Positions 34,939 to 47,599 are shown, counted from the stretch's first letter. The stretch is DNA of 64,000 nt from Serpula lacrymans var. lacrymans S7.9 (GCF_000218685.1 NW_006763294.1:372001-436000), one strand, 5' to 3'. Numbers and translations: made by a program. Notes: generated by a model not told the origin, from the sequence alone.

Positions 34939-36807
34939 CTAAGCCGACGCTGCCTTCGGCTGTTCCGTAGCGGTGTATCCTGTAGGAGCAGCAACAGTTG
35001 TTGCACCTCCTTCCGGCTTATTCCCTGCCATCGAGTCAATCATAGTCCAAAGCGATCCTGACATCTCCTTTGCCATCGCCTCTCTGTCCAGCTCCAGCAG
35101 TCGCTCAAACTCGCCCTTGTTCTTTTCAATGTACGCCTGCTCTTCCCTGTACAGAGCTTGTGCCTCTTTACGCTTCTGTTCGAGGTAGGTGGGAGGTATA
35201 GGCGACGAGGAAGCCTAAAGGGGATGAGTGGTATGATAAGTAACCAAGCAAAAGAAGAGACGGGAAGGAGACTGACTCCATCTGAGCCCCCACCCAAAAG
35301 TGCGCTGAGCCTGAATCCACCGCTTGATAAGCCTGTCGCCCTGCCTTTCCACTCGTCTATATGTTTCTGCTTTGCCTCAACCTCCTTCTTGGCATACTCG
35401 ATCGGGATGTCCTTCCCATGATATGCCTCGAGTATGGGGCGCACGTCCTGGGGTTTATAAATGCCGATAGCTAGACAAAAAAGGTAAGATAGAGCATCAG
35501 TCATAAGTATCAGTGTTACGTGGGATAGAAGGACGAACATTCAAGGAACGGAATCATAGCTACGAGACCTCGATCTCGGTGGTCACCTATCCACTTGGGA
35601 AGTATGATGGCATTTTCGGGATGAGATGATACATGCTCTTCATGCGTATCTAGCAGGATGACTTTTGAGAGGTCACGGTTTAGGTAAGAAAGGTCCTATT
35701 TTATTATTTGCGATCGCATGTCAAGTGGTAAGGGCTAAGATTTCAAGATGGAAGGCAATAATATGTACCTTTACGATCTTTCCATTTACGGACCGCGTAG
35801 CCTCACGGAAGAGCTTGTAGTTGATAAAGAAATTGTAAGGGTCGAGTTTTTCAATTATGGGGAGTGCAGTCTGTTAACCATATAGATTCCACGAATGAGT
35901 AACTGAATAGAAGATAAGACGGAGGAGACGTCGTACGTAGTGATGTTGTGTGGTGAAAATGACGACTTCATAAAACTGAGATAGATATGCGAGGAAATAG
36001 TCGACCCCTGGTCGTTTTGCGGTCCGCCACCCGTGTTGACGCTGTGAACCACGCGTATAGTCAGAGTCTGGTGACCTGGTATTTGCATGGAAGAAAAATA
36101 AAGACATACATCCCAAGTTGAAGTTATCAGGAGGTCATCCATGGAAAGGAGAAGTGTGTATGGCTTCTGATGAGGTGCGGGGAGAGGCGGGGGTAAGAGC
36201 TCGGTCCAGATAGGCTTATTGAAATACTGTGTATTTCATCCATTTGAGTATCAAGTGAAATATAAGAGTAAGGGAAAACTAACATCAAATATCTCAACAA
36301 ACCTAGTCTTTGTGCGTGTCCATCGCGTCGAAGGGGCGTCCTCGATTTTCTGCTCAACAGCGCAATAGTCTCAGCCAACTACTTTGGTTGCAACGCATAC
36401 ATACGCACCACCTTCCGAGTCTGCATCTCCTCCTCACTCCAATCCCGGCCCATGTACGCAGCTTGAACACCGAACCCAATCAGAATCATCCCAGCAGTCA
36501 ATCGACCCATAAACCGCCGTTTCCGCTCAATAGACGACAGCGAGTCTTTCGACGACTTTGCGCCTGTCCTTCCCTCGTCCGCACCAGGTTCTGCAGGCTG
36601 AAAGTCGAGGCTAGGCAAGACAGAGGTACTCGCAGAGGGCAGCGTCGACGTCGGACCCGGTGGCAATGGCGGTTTGGACTTGGAATTAGGCGACGTCGGC
36701 GGGGGCTGCGACGACGGTGAGGACGCCATGTATCTCAGTGTGGGCGCGAATGCCCGGCGGGGAGCGCCTCTGAGTAGCATCGACGTGTACATCTTTGCGA
36801 ATGTCAA
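34939..36807 (-). CDS. TIM50: Mitochondrial import inner membrane translocase subunit TIM50
   Basis: Receptor subunit of the TIM23 presequence translocase, in the inner membrane with its main domain in the intermembrane space. The first exon (36807-36409) starts with an amphipathic, Arg-rich presequence ([20 protein letters not shown]), then a Ser/Pro linker and one membrane helix ([18 protein letters not shown]). A 59-bp intron (36350-36408) joins it to [14 protein letters not shown]. The FCP1-like domain follows: [47 protein letters not shown] and [19 protein letters not shown]50 proteins have a degenerate phosphatase motif, and the same is seen here. The C-terminal part is helical and charged and ends at 34939. 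ATGs at 36807 and 36792 are both possible; either leaves a good targeting signal. It is divergent from INO1 across 2 kb. Confidence 0.9.
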
Positions 36808-38882
36808 ATGGTCCTGGTCGGATACGGATGTCGACCGCGCAGTGAAGTTTTTGGTTGTGGTGTGTTTGGCTCTTTGGATATCTTCGGGCTTTAGCGTGCG
36901 GCGCCACGCTGGACCTCAACGTTCATGGCGGCGAGCACGGATCTTTCAGCGACGAGCTCATTCTACATCCGAGTTTTTAGGACGTCTGTATAGACATTAT
37001 ACAGGTGCTACGATATTTCAAGACCAGAAGATGCCATCACAGAACACTTACGGAGTACGGACTATTCCTGAACAGCATGTTCAGAGCTGAACCTTCACTG
37101 GTAAAAGCGCACATGCTCACAAAGCAACCTGGGGCGTCAGCTCTCCAGATATATGCATTGCATCTGACGAGGATGCTATTCACTGTCGATCGGCGGTACG
37201 TCCTTTTACAACCTTGTTAACAGAACACGCAGTTCACCTTCGCATATCAGATATTTTGTGAATTTTCCGATTGCCATATAATGATACAAATTATATCTCA
37301 TAAGAGAATGAGGCGTCTTGGCTTGAATTCGATATAGAGCATGTTGATGCAGATATGGCGCCCAAATTTCATTTCGAAACGAAATGGCTAAGATGTGAGT
37401 TCGTAACACGGTTATCGCGACCGAACTGGTATTCACCCTGGTGTGTCGGTACGTTCTTCGATTTGGTTAACATAATCTGGAACGTTTTCCTTTATGTCAA
37501 CTTTCTTATCCTCGGAGAAACTGACATCAGTCCAAATTACCACCCTTCGCACATGAGAACATTTTCTCAAGAACGTGTTCGCTTCTGGAGTTGCAGGCTT
37601 GTTCTGTTCGACCCTTCCAACTCGAAATCGCGTCCTCAAGAACGTGTTTGCTTGCTTCTAGAGTTACAGGCTACTTGTTTTGCTACAATTCTTTTTCATT
37701 GCTCAGTAGTGATCATCGGATGAGCGTTTGAGTGGCTCCTCAACTTAAGTGTCCATGTTCCCAAAGGGTCTGATGCGGGGGTAAATGTTTACAGGTGAGT
37801 GGTTCGAATTAGACATTGCCTATTTCAAAGACACCGCGGTCTGATTCATCCTACGAGCGTCCCTGCAGCCCGTGTTCATGTCGTAACGGGAACGTGTCTG
37901 CGCTTCGAAGAAACTGCGTTATCTGTCTCCTGGTTGCAAGCACGCCAATGTATCTTGTGCCCTAAGAGCAATATCTTATATCTTACTAATTCTGAGAGTT
38001 TCACAGGTTCGCCAGTGGTTCGCCAGACTAATTGTCATATTCTCGTCATGTTCTGCCTCGTGCTTTCCGTTTGAATCGCCAGAAGTATTCTCCCTGTTTA
38101 TATTTCCCATCATGCACTTCTTACATCTCTGGTTATTGTTTTCTGAAAGCATTTGATAGCGAATCATATGACCATCTACGCAGAATGATATGTTTTCTGA
38201 TTAGTCGGCCAGGAATACCGCTATACCATCCTTGTGTAATTTGAAACTACAATCGATCTTTCCGAACGATGAAAACCAACCGCTTGCACCGTCCTTTCGT
38301 GCCCGTTGCTAATGGCTCCACTGCACATGTCTCTTCGTAACAAGCAGGATATCATGCATCATTTGCTGATTCGATGTTGTATTGCTGCAATATATGGAAC
38401 GAGTGTAATAAGATATTTTCGGTTTAGTGCCTTAGTCGCTTACACGCCGATAATCAAGCCGGACTTCAAAAAAAAGGTTGTTCCTTGTGTCGTTCCACAT
38501 CTTTACCCTCTTTTTCTTTCCATCGATACTGTACCGAAGTTTCCTTCTTTCCAAAGCCTCGAGGTATCATTAACGTTGACTAAACCGCCCCAATTTTGCC
38601 TATAAGAACCCGCGCAGAAAGCCTTCAATTCCCCAGCGTTTTTCAGCTCTCATCTTACTTTTTCGTGTGCACCGTCGCATTTTCTAAGAGTTTTCATCAA
38701 CTCTTTGTATGTACTCGAACCAGTTGGGGAGCAGTCACAACCCCCATAGAGGATCCAAGCACTCGTCCGCAGGTTTCTTAGCAGCTCATTGAGTTTCGCC
38801 ATCGCCCCACTTTTTTCAATCAATCTCACCAGAACCAGTCCTAACAAACTCCAAAAAACCTATACATATATTATATTGAATC
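36808..38882. other. 2.1-kb divergent intergenic region (TIM50 / INO1)
   Basis: No gene is supported; the several 60-138 codon frames are motif-free. The region must hold both promoters. A pair of imperfect direct repeats lies at 37566-37678 (separate entry). The last 250 bases before INO1 are pyrimidine-rich, with TATACATATATTATA (near 38863-38877) just before the ATG. Confidence 0.5.
37566..37678. repeat. Imperfect 40-nt direct repeat pair
   Basis: CTCAAGAACGTGTTCGCTT at 37566 recurs as CTCAAGAACGTGTTTGCTT at 37635. Both copies continue with a related block (CTGGAGTTGCAGGCTTGTT and CTAGAGTTACAGGCTACTTGTT). The period is about 69 bases. The function is unknown; the pair lies about 1.2 kb upstream of INO1. 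Confidence 0.7.
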
Positions 38883-40718
38883 ATGGCCCCTCAGCCTCCC
38901 ACCTCGTCGGGCTACAACACCCCAGACTCGCAGCTCGAGTCCATCGTCCCCGTTCACCCGACCTCTGCTCGTCGCCCCGACTACATCACCGTTCAGTCTG
39001 AAAACACCGTCTACACCCCCGACCATATCACCTCCAAGTTCTTTAACCGCGGCGCTGATGTCATCGTCTCAGACGGTCAGTTCACGGTCACGCCCACTTC
39101 CAAGCCTTATGAGTTCCAGACAACCCGCAAGGTTGGCAAGACTGGGTAAGTTCGCTACATACAATGCTATCAGATGGTTTTCTAATGACTATTCGCAGAC
39201 TGATGATGATTGGATTGGGTGGTAACAACGGCTCCACGCTCTGCGCTACCATTCTTGCCAACAAGCACCAGATCTCTTGGCACACTAAGGACGGCATCCA
39301 GCAGCCCAACTACATTGGCTCTGTCCTTCGTGCCTCCACCGTGCGTCTTGGATCTGACCCCGCTACTGGCAAGGAAGTACACGTCCCCATCTCTGATGTG
39401 CTGCCCATGGTACACCCCGATGATCTCGTTCTCGGTGGTTGGGATATCTCCGGTATACCCATGGACCAGGCAATGAAGCGCGCTCGTGTTCTCGAGTATG
39501 ACCTTCAGCGTCAAGTTGCACCTCACATGGCCGCGCTTGGCAGTCCCCTTCCCTCGATCTACTACCCCGACTTCATCGCAGCTAACCAGGAAGCACGTGC
39601 TGACAATGTCGTGCCCGGTGCTGATAAGCAGGCGCATCTCGAGCACATTCGCGCTGATATCCGCCGTTTCAAGAAGGACAATGCGCTTGACCGAGTCATT
39701 GTGTTCTGGACAGCTAACACGGAGAGGTACAGCGACATCATTCCTGGTGTTAACGACACCGCAGACAACGTCCTCGCTGCGATTAAGAACTCCCACTCGG
39801 AAGTGTCACCTTCGACGCTCTTCGCAGTTGCTGCCATTCTCGAGGGAGAGCCTTTCGTGAACGGTGCTCCTCAGAACACGTTCGTTCCTGGTGTCATTGC
39901 CTTGTCAGAGCGCGAAAAGTCTTTCATTGGTGGTGATGATCTCAAGTCGGGTCAGACCAAGCTCAAGTCCGTTCTCGCCGAATTCCTTGTGAACGCGGGT
40001 ATCAAGCCTTTGTCTATTGCATCGTACAACCATCTCGGGAACAATGACGGGCACAATTTGAGCGCTGAGCCGCAGTTCAAGAGCAAGGAGATCAGTAAGA
40101 GCAGTGTCGTGGACGACATGGTGGATGCGAACCGTCTGCTGTACAAGCCCCCGCAGCCTGGTGCCAAGGGTAAGGCAGCCAAGGGCGAGCACCCCGACCA
40201 TATTGTGGTGATCAAGTATGTGCCGGCGGTGGGTGACTCTAAGCGGGCCATCGACGAGTATTATTCAGAGATCTTCTGTGGTGGGAGGCAAACCATCAAT
40301 ATCTTCAACGAGTGTGAGGTGAGTAGAAGGGTAATACTTATTTACGTGTGTGATGCTGACTATGGCGTGCAGGATTCTTTGTTGGCTACGCCTTTGATCC
40401 TTGATTTGACGATCTTGACGGAGCTGCTCACGCGTGTCAAGTACCGTGCGGCTGCTGAGACTGGGGAGCAGAAGGACTTTGCGCCTTTGTACCCTGTGCT
40501 CTCGCTCCTGTCTTACATGTGCAAGGCCCCCCTGGTCAAGCCTGGTATGTACTTTACACTTTGAGTTACTCATTCAAACTTATTGATTGATCTCTGTCCT
40601 AGGCACCGATGTTGTCAACAGTCTCGGAAGGCAGCGTAATGCTCTTGAGAGCTTCTTGAAGGCATGTATCGGCTTGGAGGGTAGCAGCGACTTGCTTCTC
40701 GAGACCAGGATCTGGTAA
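38883..40718 (+). CDS. INO1: Inositol-3-phosphate synthase (myo-inositol-1-phosphate synthase)
   Basis: Converts glucose 6-phosphate to 1D-myo-inositol 3-phosphate with NAD as a recycled cofactor; this is the first step of inositol and phosphatidylinositol synthesis in the cytosol. Four exons: the first is 38883-39147, and the introns are at about 39148-39200, 40320-40372 and 40544-40602. The NAD-binding loop GLGGNNGST follows the first splice. Conserved blocks include [39 protein letters not shown]-equivalent [13 protein letters not shown] and [14 protein letters not shown]. The C-terminus LLLETRIW ends at 40718. About 550 residues, as expected. Codons are far more C-ending and GC-rich than in neighbouring genes, as in highly expressed fungal genes. 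It appears complete and functional. Confidence 0.96.
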
Positions 40719-41196
40719 ATAGCTCGCCTGCTAAGATATGAATGCGGTTTTCAACAGCCATGTGTTATGGACTGCACTTGGGTCATTCAACTGGCCGCGA
40801 ACTCTTGTAACTTGAATTTCGTCATGTCCTGTGTTTGAATATCTGAACATTGCAATGATATATGTTTTCTGTTCCGCAGTGCGTTTTATCTTATTCATTT
40901 TGAGCAATCTCGGTCTCGTCAGTAGATTTCCTGACATCGTAGTATTATAAGATATAAGGCCTGTAAGGCTTTCAGCCAAGTGGGACTTGGGTTTACCTGG
41001 AAAGGAAGGCGAAATTGACTCGCGCTTTACCATGCGGCCATCTGGAAGAACCTAGTCCCCCCTTATCATGAAGGTTCTTCGATTGCAGGTTCTAGTCTAC
41101 TATTCTGATATTCTATAGTTTGCTGTTATCTGACTTTTGTTCGAACATCTAGGTGTTATCATTTTACGGCCTACTCCTTTATACAAGTTCTGCATC
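40719..41196. other. INO1 3' flank and FunK1 promoter
   Basis: Tandem (same-strand) gap without recognisable coding content. A CATCTAG acceptor-like site at 41146-41152 raises the possibility of a non-coding 5' exon for the kinase gene. Confidence 0.4.
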
Positions 41197-43396
41197 ATGA
41201 CGGCTTCTAGTGGTCGAGATAGTGCCTCGCAGTCCCGTTTGTGGATGCGGGGATTGCAAGAGGTTCTTAAGAAGGAGGTTATCGAGAAAGACGGAGATGA
41301 TCAAGACGCTATGGGCATTCGGGAGGCCCTTAGGCACGAAAAGACACTTTCCTTCGACCAGTTCCTTCAGTACGTCCTCCACGATCAGTCATCGTCCAAG
41401 GATCATGATACATCAAGCGCCCTACGTGCTGTCGCAGAAACACTTGCTTTCAAAGAATGCATTGCTCTATACGTTTTATCTCTAGAAAAACAAGAAAGCA
41501 TAGGTACTGGCAGGAATGACTCGGGCGCATTTGCGAGACTGGTCGACTGTGCGCTGAATATGCTCTACAAGGCGGAGTTTCTGCCCCATCCCTCTGTATC
41601 AAGTGATATAGCTGCGTTTTACGACGTAGATGGCGCGCCTGCCGGGCTGTCCAGAGTGTCGTGTTCTGCCAACGCTGGAGAGGAAGCCCCCATCACGTTG
41701 GCTAATCGAGGGAACGGCACAAGTACTGGCGCGAAAGAGACAGGTTCATCTTCGGTACTCCAACATTCTGCACATTCCCAAAAAAGACCTCGCTCTGAGT
41801 CGGCCACGATACACACCATCCACTCACCCAAACGGTACAAACATTCCCCTGAATCAGACGACTCACGCGCGCCGTCAACCACGAAAATAGATATCGCCAC
41901 TGGTACTCCCTTTGACGAGAACGCCCAGTCTAAATGCTGCGCACGCCTTGTTGACGCGATGAACGGGGGCAGGGATGAGGACGCCGGGAGCTGGAAGGTT
42001 CGGTGTGCCAAGCAGGCACTCGATTGCTTCTCGCGAGGTACATGGCGGAAATTCGTTATCGGCGTCGTGGTAGAAGATAATCAGCTCAGAATCGTGTATT
42101 ATGACCGCTCCATCATTGTCAACTCCGAGCTCATCAATTTCGCACATGAAACAGAACGCTTTCTGTCGATGCTCTTTGTTCTCGACAGTCTAAGGGGCAG
42201 CGACCGACTCATTCCGAGTCAGAAGTCTCCCTATATAATGCCCTTTGGCACGACATTAACTCACACGTACCATGTCAAGGCAGAGGAGTATGGCTCTGTA
42301 ACAACTTCACCCCTAAGCATTGGCCTAACACTTCAGCTTGGAAGGGAGATTTTCAGAGAGAAACGCCTCTTTGGTGCCGGAACTATCGTGTTGCGTGCAA
42401 GTGTAGGCGAACCTCCTGCCGATTGTTCATCTGAAGTGCGTGCACTTTATGATGCTTGGCGTATGGAGAGGATTTTTGTCAAGCTCAGTGCTCGATTACA
42501 CCACGGCAAACATAGTAATGGGACATTCTTTGAGAAACCAGAAGGAGATGATCGTCTCCCGAGAGTCCTGCACATCGAAACCCTGAACAGCTCTCCACCG
42601 CAGGATAGTTATTTACTCCTCGGAGACAAATATTCGAAAAGAGTCTGGACGATCGAGGTGATAGGGGAATCTAGACCAATATATGAGCTCAAGGACACAT
42701 CAGATGTAGCCAAAACTCTTCGTGATATATTTTATTGTCAGTATTCTCCACCATCTAGTTTATTTGCTGTTCATTCAGTCATAATCGCGATCAGGCTACG
42801 AAACGTCCTACAAGAACACCCAATCTCCTCATCGCGATATCTGCCCTGCGAATATCAAGTACCGCAGCAAAAATGACGGTGTCGTACAAGGCTTGTTACT
42901 CGACTTGGACTCGGCGAGTACCAAACCTCCCTGTGCTGGGAAATTCACGGCATGGTACCAGCTCGGGACGAGTCCATTCATGGCACGCGAAATGTCGCTA
43001 CCATTATCTTGGAAGCGTGGTAGGAAGTTCAAGTACATGTACAGGCACGATCTCGAGTCTATGTTCTACGTCATGATTTGGCTCGCATGTTTCTCCGAAC
43101 GTCTGCGGACCTGGATTGCGGCGGAGGACCACTTCCAAAATTTCTTGTTGACTATGGGCCCCAGGGTGGCTTATCATCTAACAAAGTGGGGGGAGCCGTT
43201 TGCGCGATGGATGGCAAAGCTGGAAATTGCTTTTAGCCATGCGTTTCTCTCGCCGTACATCGAGGATGCTAGATTTGATGAGGAGACGATTAAAGGAAAG
43301 ATCAATTTTGAGATATTTGGAAGGATCATGGAGCTGCCATTGGTACTAGATGGACAGGCTCAAAGTGATGGCATGGCTGTTGGTAGCGGTAGCTAA
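41197..43396 (+). CDS. FunK1-type fungal protein kinase
   Basis: Member of the fungus-specific FunK1 kinase family, expanded in mushroom-forming fungi; targets unknown. Two exons (41197-42736 and 42795-43396) are joined by a 58-bp intron with GTCAGT donor and GATCAG acceptor, giving 713 residues. Without the intron the first frame runs to a stop that loses the catalytic loop. After splicing, the loop reads SPHRDICPANIKYR, followed by the metal-binding GLLLDLDSAS (DLD in place of DFG) and the activation-segment pattern GTSPFMARE. The N-terminal 250 residues are FunK1-type helical sequence plus a Ser-rich charged linker (near 41700-41880). The Cys after HRDI, where Ser is common, is a minor deviation. 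Other ATGs upstream are not in frame. Confidence 0.85.
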
Positions 43397-43748
43397 TAGA
43401 GGAAATCGTGTTTTATAAGGATCTTGTTTTACTTATGTGAATGGTCGTTCTACTATGAATACGCTTCTCGTTTATATATACAGTTTACTTAGTACACCTA
43501 GTTATGTCGAGGAAGTCTGATGTAATATCTCTACGGAAGTGAACTGGAAGGTGGAATGAAATTTTAAAACAATTGGCAACGCACTAGTAAGAACTTCCAT
43601 GTAAAAATTAACATATACATCATGTTATAGACATCTACAAAGACATCGTACAGTGAGCAAGATAAAATTTAAATAAGAACAATTCTTGACGTTTCAACAA
43701 TAACAACTGGGTCATTTTGGGCTAATATGACACGAGAAATCATCTGCA
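43397..43748. other. Convergent gap (FunK1 / Mug135-like)
   Basis: AT-rich 3' flanks of two convergent genes; nothing else seen. Confidence 0.5.
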
Positions 43749-44379
43749 TCAACCTGCACGGCACCCGATGGCTTGCTTGATGGCAGACTTTCGACTGCCA
43801 AGGGAGTAGGGAGGGGTCACGCCCGGATAATAGCCTTCATGGTAGGCAGTGGCTTCGGCAGACGACAACTCGTCCACTGCCTCGGAGGTAGAGAGAAGTG
43901 GAAGCTTATGCTAGTTTTCGAGTAGTAAGTCAAGCCCTCATATGGATGTAACAGAAGGACGATACCTGTCCATCTGTCGGCAAACTTCCGTCGGGAAATG
44001 GAACTTCTTCGTACTTTGGCTGTCCATTGACGTTACTGTCGCAGAGTATGTTGTGGGACTGAGAGAGCATTTGTTTTCAATACATGAGATAGCACCGCCT
44101 TGATGGATATGACTGCATACCTTTGCAGTGATCCACTGGAAACGAGCAGTACGAGCTTCGACTTTGTCAAAACGCTGTTCTAACTTATCCAGACGATCTT
44201 CGAGTTTATCGAAACGGTCGAGTATGGACTGAAGGCAGTCGTAGATAGGCTGTATGGCACTTGTAGGTGCTGAACATAACAAAGGTATGAGATTGTGGAT
44301 ATGCAATGGCACACTTTATTTATCATTGCAGACAGGGAATGCAGAAGATCTTACAATCATGGAACTCGGGTGCTTGCAT
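43749..44379 (-). CDS. Small coiled-coil protein, Mug135-like C-terminus
   Basis: Four exons join in frame to about 142 residues: MQAPEFHD, a heptad-rich segment, a short hydrophilic exon and a C-terminal exon. The second exon carries an almost regular 7-residue pattern (LDRFDKLEDRLDKLEQRFD), a clear coiled coil. The last exon (LPLLSTSEAVDELSSAEATA, then YHEGYYPG and the end AIKQAIGCRAG) resembles the Mug135-like C-terminal domain of basidiomycete proteins. This rests on recall of the pattern, not a search. Function is unknown; mug135 in fission yeast is known as a meiotically upregulated gene. The third intron begins GTATCG and the first GTAAGA; no long ORF shows the gene, only splicing reveals it. 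Confidence 0.6.
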
Positions 44380-44920
44380 GATCGGCGCACGAGGAATCGA
44401 TAAGCTTAGACTTAGTACTAAACAATGATAACGAATGTCAGCCACCGTTGATGCAAGGAAAAGTGAACTTCACATTATAACTTATGATAGTCCTCGAGGA
44501 TTCTGGAGGATATATGTGGGAGCGCTGAGAAGTCTTTGCTTTGCTGCGAAGTTTGGATTATCGATCGATCTCTGATCTATGTGTGAGTCCGAGTCTAAAA
44601 GATGAGCGTGCGCTTGCTTGACTGAAGCTTACAAACTACACTCCAGCGCTAGTAATCACATGTACTCACAGCCTTCAGTACAAAAATGTCAAAAGAGAAA
44701 TTTACCTGGATAAGTCTTACACAGCAAACGGAATCTTGTCAAACAGGCATAATCGACGATAACAAGTGATAAAATAAAGAAAGATGAGGTATTTACGTAT
44801 ATGCAGCGAACCGAACAAAATTTATCGCCTTCGAATAAATCAATCCCAAAATACTCATGTAGTTCCACAGTCAGATAGCAACTTGCTGCTACCCCTTCTG
44901 ATGAAAGATGGTGGTACTAT
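44380..44920. other. Gap between two minus-strand genes
   Basis: It should contain the Mug135-like promoter and the phosphatase 3' flank. No coding signal was recognised. Confidence 0.5.
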
Positions 44921-46066
44921 TTAGTCTGCCTTGGGTACGATAAGGTTGCGACGGAGCGTTTCAAAATCTTCATCTACTAAAGTTGTATATCTCTTGAAGT
45001 ATCCCTCGGCGCTGCCATACTTCTTGCGAACCAGATCAACAAACGCCATCATCGTCTCATATCTAAGTAGCGACAGACAATGGTAATCAAATTCGATCGA
45101 CCTGACATTAGCCATCAAACGAAGCATGCAAACCAACTTGGACTCGCCTGGAACTCCCCATGTTCAGTGTACCCTGCCAATTATCACGAAAAATGGGTAA
45201 ATTCTCGAACCGAGCTGCCAGCATGGGAAGAGCAGGTTCGAGACCGGTGGTAGTCAAAGAATAGTCAGTAGATATATCTTCATCGCTGACCCCTAGAATC
45301 TACAGGAGCCGTTAAACGTGGTGAACACACGTTGCGAAATGAATAACAGCATACCATGAGAATGAGAGCAGCAAGAACTCCTGTTCGATCCTTCCCAGCT
45401 ATATACATTTGTCAAGTCGGGTCATTCATTTTAAATGATAACATATATTTGAGCGAACCTGTGCAGTGGAATAGACAAGCCTTGGCAGGCTCATCTCGCA
45501 GGTGTATTACAATCTGCTCAAATGCGGAGCACCCTTTCTCGAGACCTTCGTCATAAGAAGAAAGGAATGTCTAATAGTAATATTTCAATAAAAATAAATT
45601 TCAGTCAGCAAGAATTTATAATAAAGTGAAAACCAAGTACCTTCAACTCGTCGGTAGCATATGACTGGAGTCTATGACAACTTAATAGAAAGACGAATAA
45701 AGAGCAGAGAAATCCTTACCCTTGTACTAGTAAAACTGGATCATTCAATTCCTTAGGTACGATCGGGACTCTAATACACTCAATGCCTTCAATATCGAGA
45801 GAAGCTGCTTTGTAGTTTTTGATCTCGTGGTCCGAGCGCATATCATATATCTTGTGAATCCCTAGAGCTCGCAGCTGATTCTTTCCTTCTTCTGTGATTC
45901 TAGATGGTTCACCTGAACGGAATATAAGTCCTGATTTGACAACATGACCAGGAGTAGTAGAGGTTGCACAACCGCCAATATCACGGATGTTGATGACGCC
46001 GTCAACGACCACGAAGGGAGGAGACGAGAGTATTTTCTGGAGAGACTCTTTTGAATGTGCGGCCAT
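44921..46066 (-). CDS. Tyrosine/serine protein phosphatase (Y_phosphatase3 / PTP-LMW-like CX5R type)
   Basis: Cysteine phosphatase of the fungal and bacterial 'tyrosine/serine protein phosphatase' group; it may act on phosphotyrosine or phosphoinositide. MAAHSKESLQKILSSPPFVV is followed by INIRDIGGCATS and KSGLIFRSGEPSRI, both typical, then IHKIYDMRSDHE. The active site HCTAGKDRTGV (near 45400-45440), with its Cys and Arg, is assembled across splices. The C-terminal helical part (AFVDLVRKKYGSAEGYFKRY) ends at 44921. At least five short introns. The chosen ATG at 46066 starts shortly before the domain; an in-frame ATG at 46180 would add 38 residues. No frame break was found. Confidence 0.82.
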
Positions 46067-47490
46067 ATTTATTTCGGATGCTTTGAGGTTGATAGCGTTC
46101 TGGACAAATGAAGTAGGCTCTTGAACATACATCGTTGGTCGAGTGAAAAAATGACTCGGTTTAACGTTTGACAGTCCCATGTGACCTTACTGACTGCGCA
46201 GGTCAAGAAGCCCTCTGCGAGAGAATAAGAGCCGTTGATTTGGCTATGAACACAGGATTCGCCTGACAGTACTGTGATGCGACCGTGATCCTTATGTGAA
46301 GATCTTCGAATGTTCACTGGGCTGGTTCGTACAAATTGCAGCTGAAAGTGATCCATTTCATATTTAAGTGCAGGTTGGGATAAGGTAACGAATATGTAGC
46401 TGGTAATGAGGAGTAACAAGACCGTTGGACATGAAAAGACTTGAAGAAAGACTGAAGGCCTCTCAGGGCAATAGCCTGGTACGGGAAACGCCGATAACAA
46501 CTTGAATCAGGTGCGACGTCTCATTCGCAATTGAATATATTTGACCCAGTGCAGTCTCATTCGATACTCTGACACCGCTCCACTTTATCGAAGTGTGCGA
46601 CTTAGGGGTCATCTGGCGCCAATCCAAGGCGCCAACTGCACATTACAGCGGCTCGCTGATATCGGACTGGCTTGAATTATCAGTTCATAAGAACACGGTG
46701 GTCCAAAAACTGCGTCACTTACCCCCCGTTGGTCCGGGGTTGAGCGCTGAGCCACGCATTAAAGTGTTACAGTCTCATCGGAATTATTTTCGTGTAATTT
46801 CAGGAGAATCTATTTTCTCCGAACTTGGGGCGCATTAAAAACCACGGTACCGGATAATTTCATCTGTGGGGATTGTATAGCTAGGACTCACTATGTGCAA
46901 CAGTTAATATTGGCGAGCCTCCTGCTACATTTGACGCTTGACACAAGCTTGATCGATCAGGCCTCTGGGCCATATAAAACTCCACTATAATAGTTTTGGA
47001 ATTCATCACTCTTGCTATAGCAAGTTTTTGAACAATCACATAATTATAACATGGAAAGACGCTGCGTAATACTTCAAAATCTGTTGATGTGATTCAGACT
47101 GATAATCAAAAACAAAAAAATGGATTGGTTTGAAAACGCCACTGCAGCGTTAGCATTAGTCTCAAACCCAGAGCTAGCGTTGAGACCTCCGCCTCCACCA
47201 GTCTGGATTTGAGACTACTGCGATGTGCATGGAAAGACCGGCATTCGGGGATTACGGTGTCAAATACACCTATCATTGCCGATTCATTTGGGCAAGTGTC
47301 ATACACGTTCGAAAAGTTCAAGAGATACATGCGTGATAGCGGAAGGGTCGCGAGAATTATTGAAGGAACACTCATATCATCATGGATTATGCTGGAGACT
47401 TATTGGCAGATCCGGGCACTCAAACTCACCCATATACAGTACTTACTCACGCACGATGACATCCAACTGTATTGCAGGACCATCCAGAAA

Positions 47491-47522
47491 TTCCATTGAT
47501 TCCATTGATTCCATTGATTCCA
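47491..47522. repeat. Tandem repeat of TTCCATTGA (3.5 copies)
   Basis: Three perfect copies of the 9-base unit and a partial fourth. In one frame it encodes Ser-Ile-Asp repeats, but no gene is supported there. Confidence 0.85.
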
Positions 47523-47599
47523 CACCAGTACCAGAATAGCAGTAAAGAATAGTGAAAATGATGTACCAGTAGTTGCTTCAAAAGGTGCTGATGCGACCA

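Noticed and set aside
39182..39837. Long antisense and alternate-frame ORFs inside INO1
   Set aside because: They mirror the codon bias of INO1 (C-rich third positions remove stops in other frames). No independent motif.
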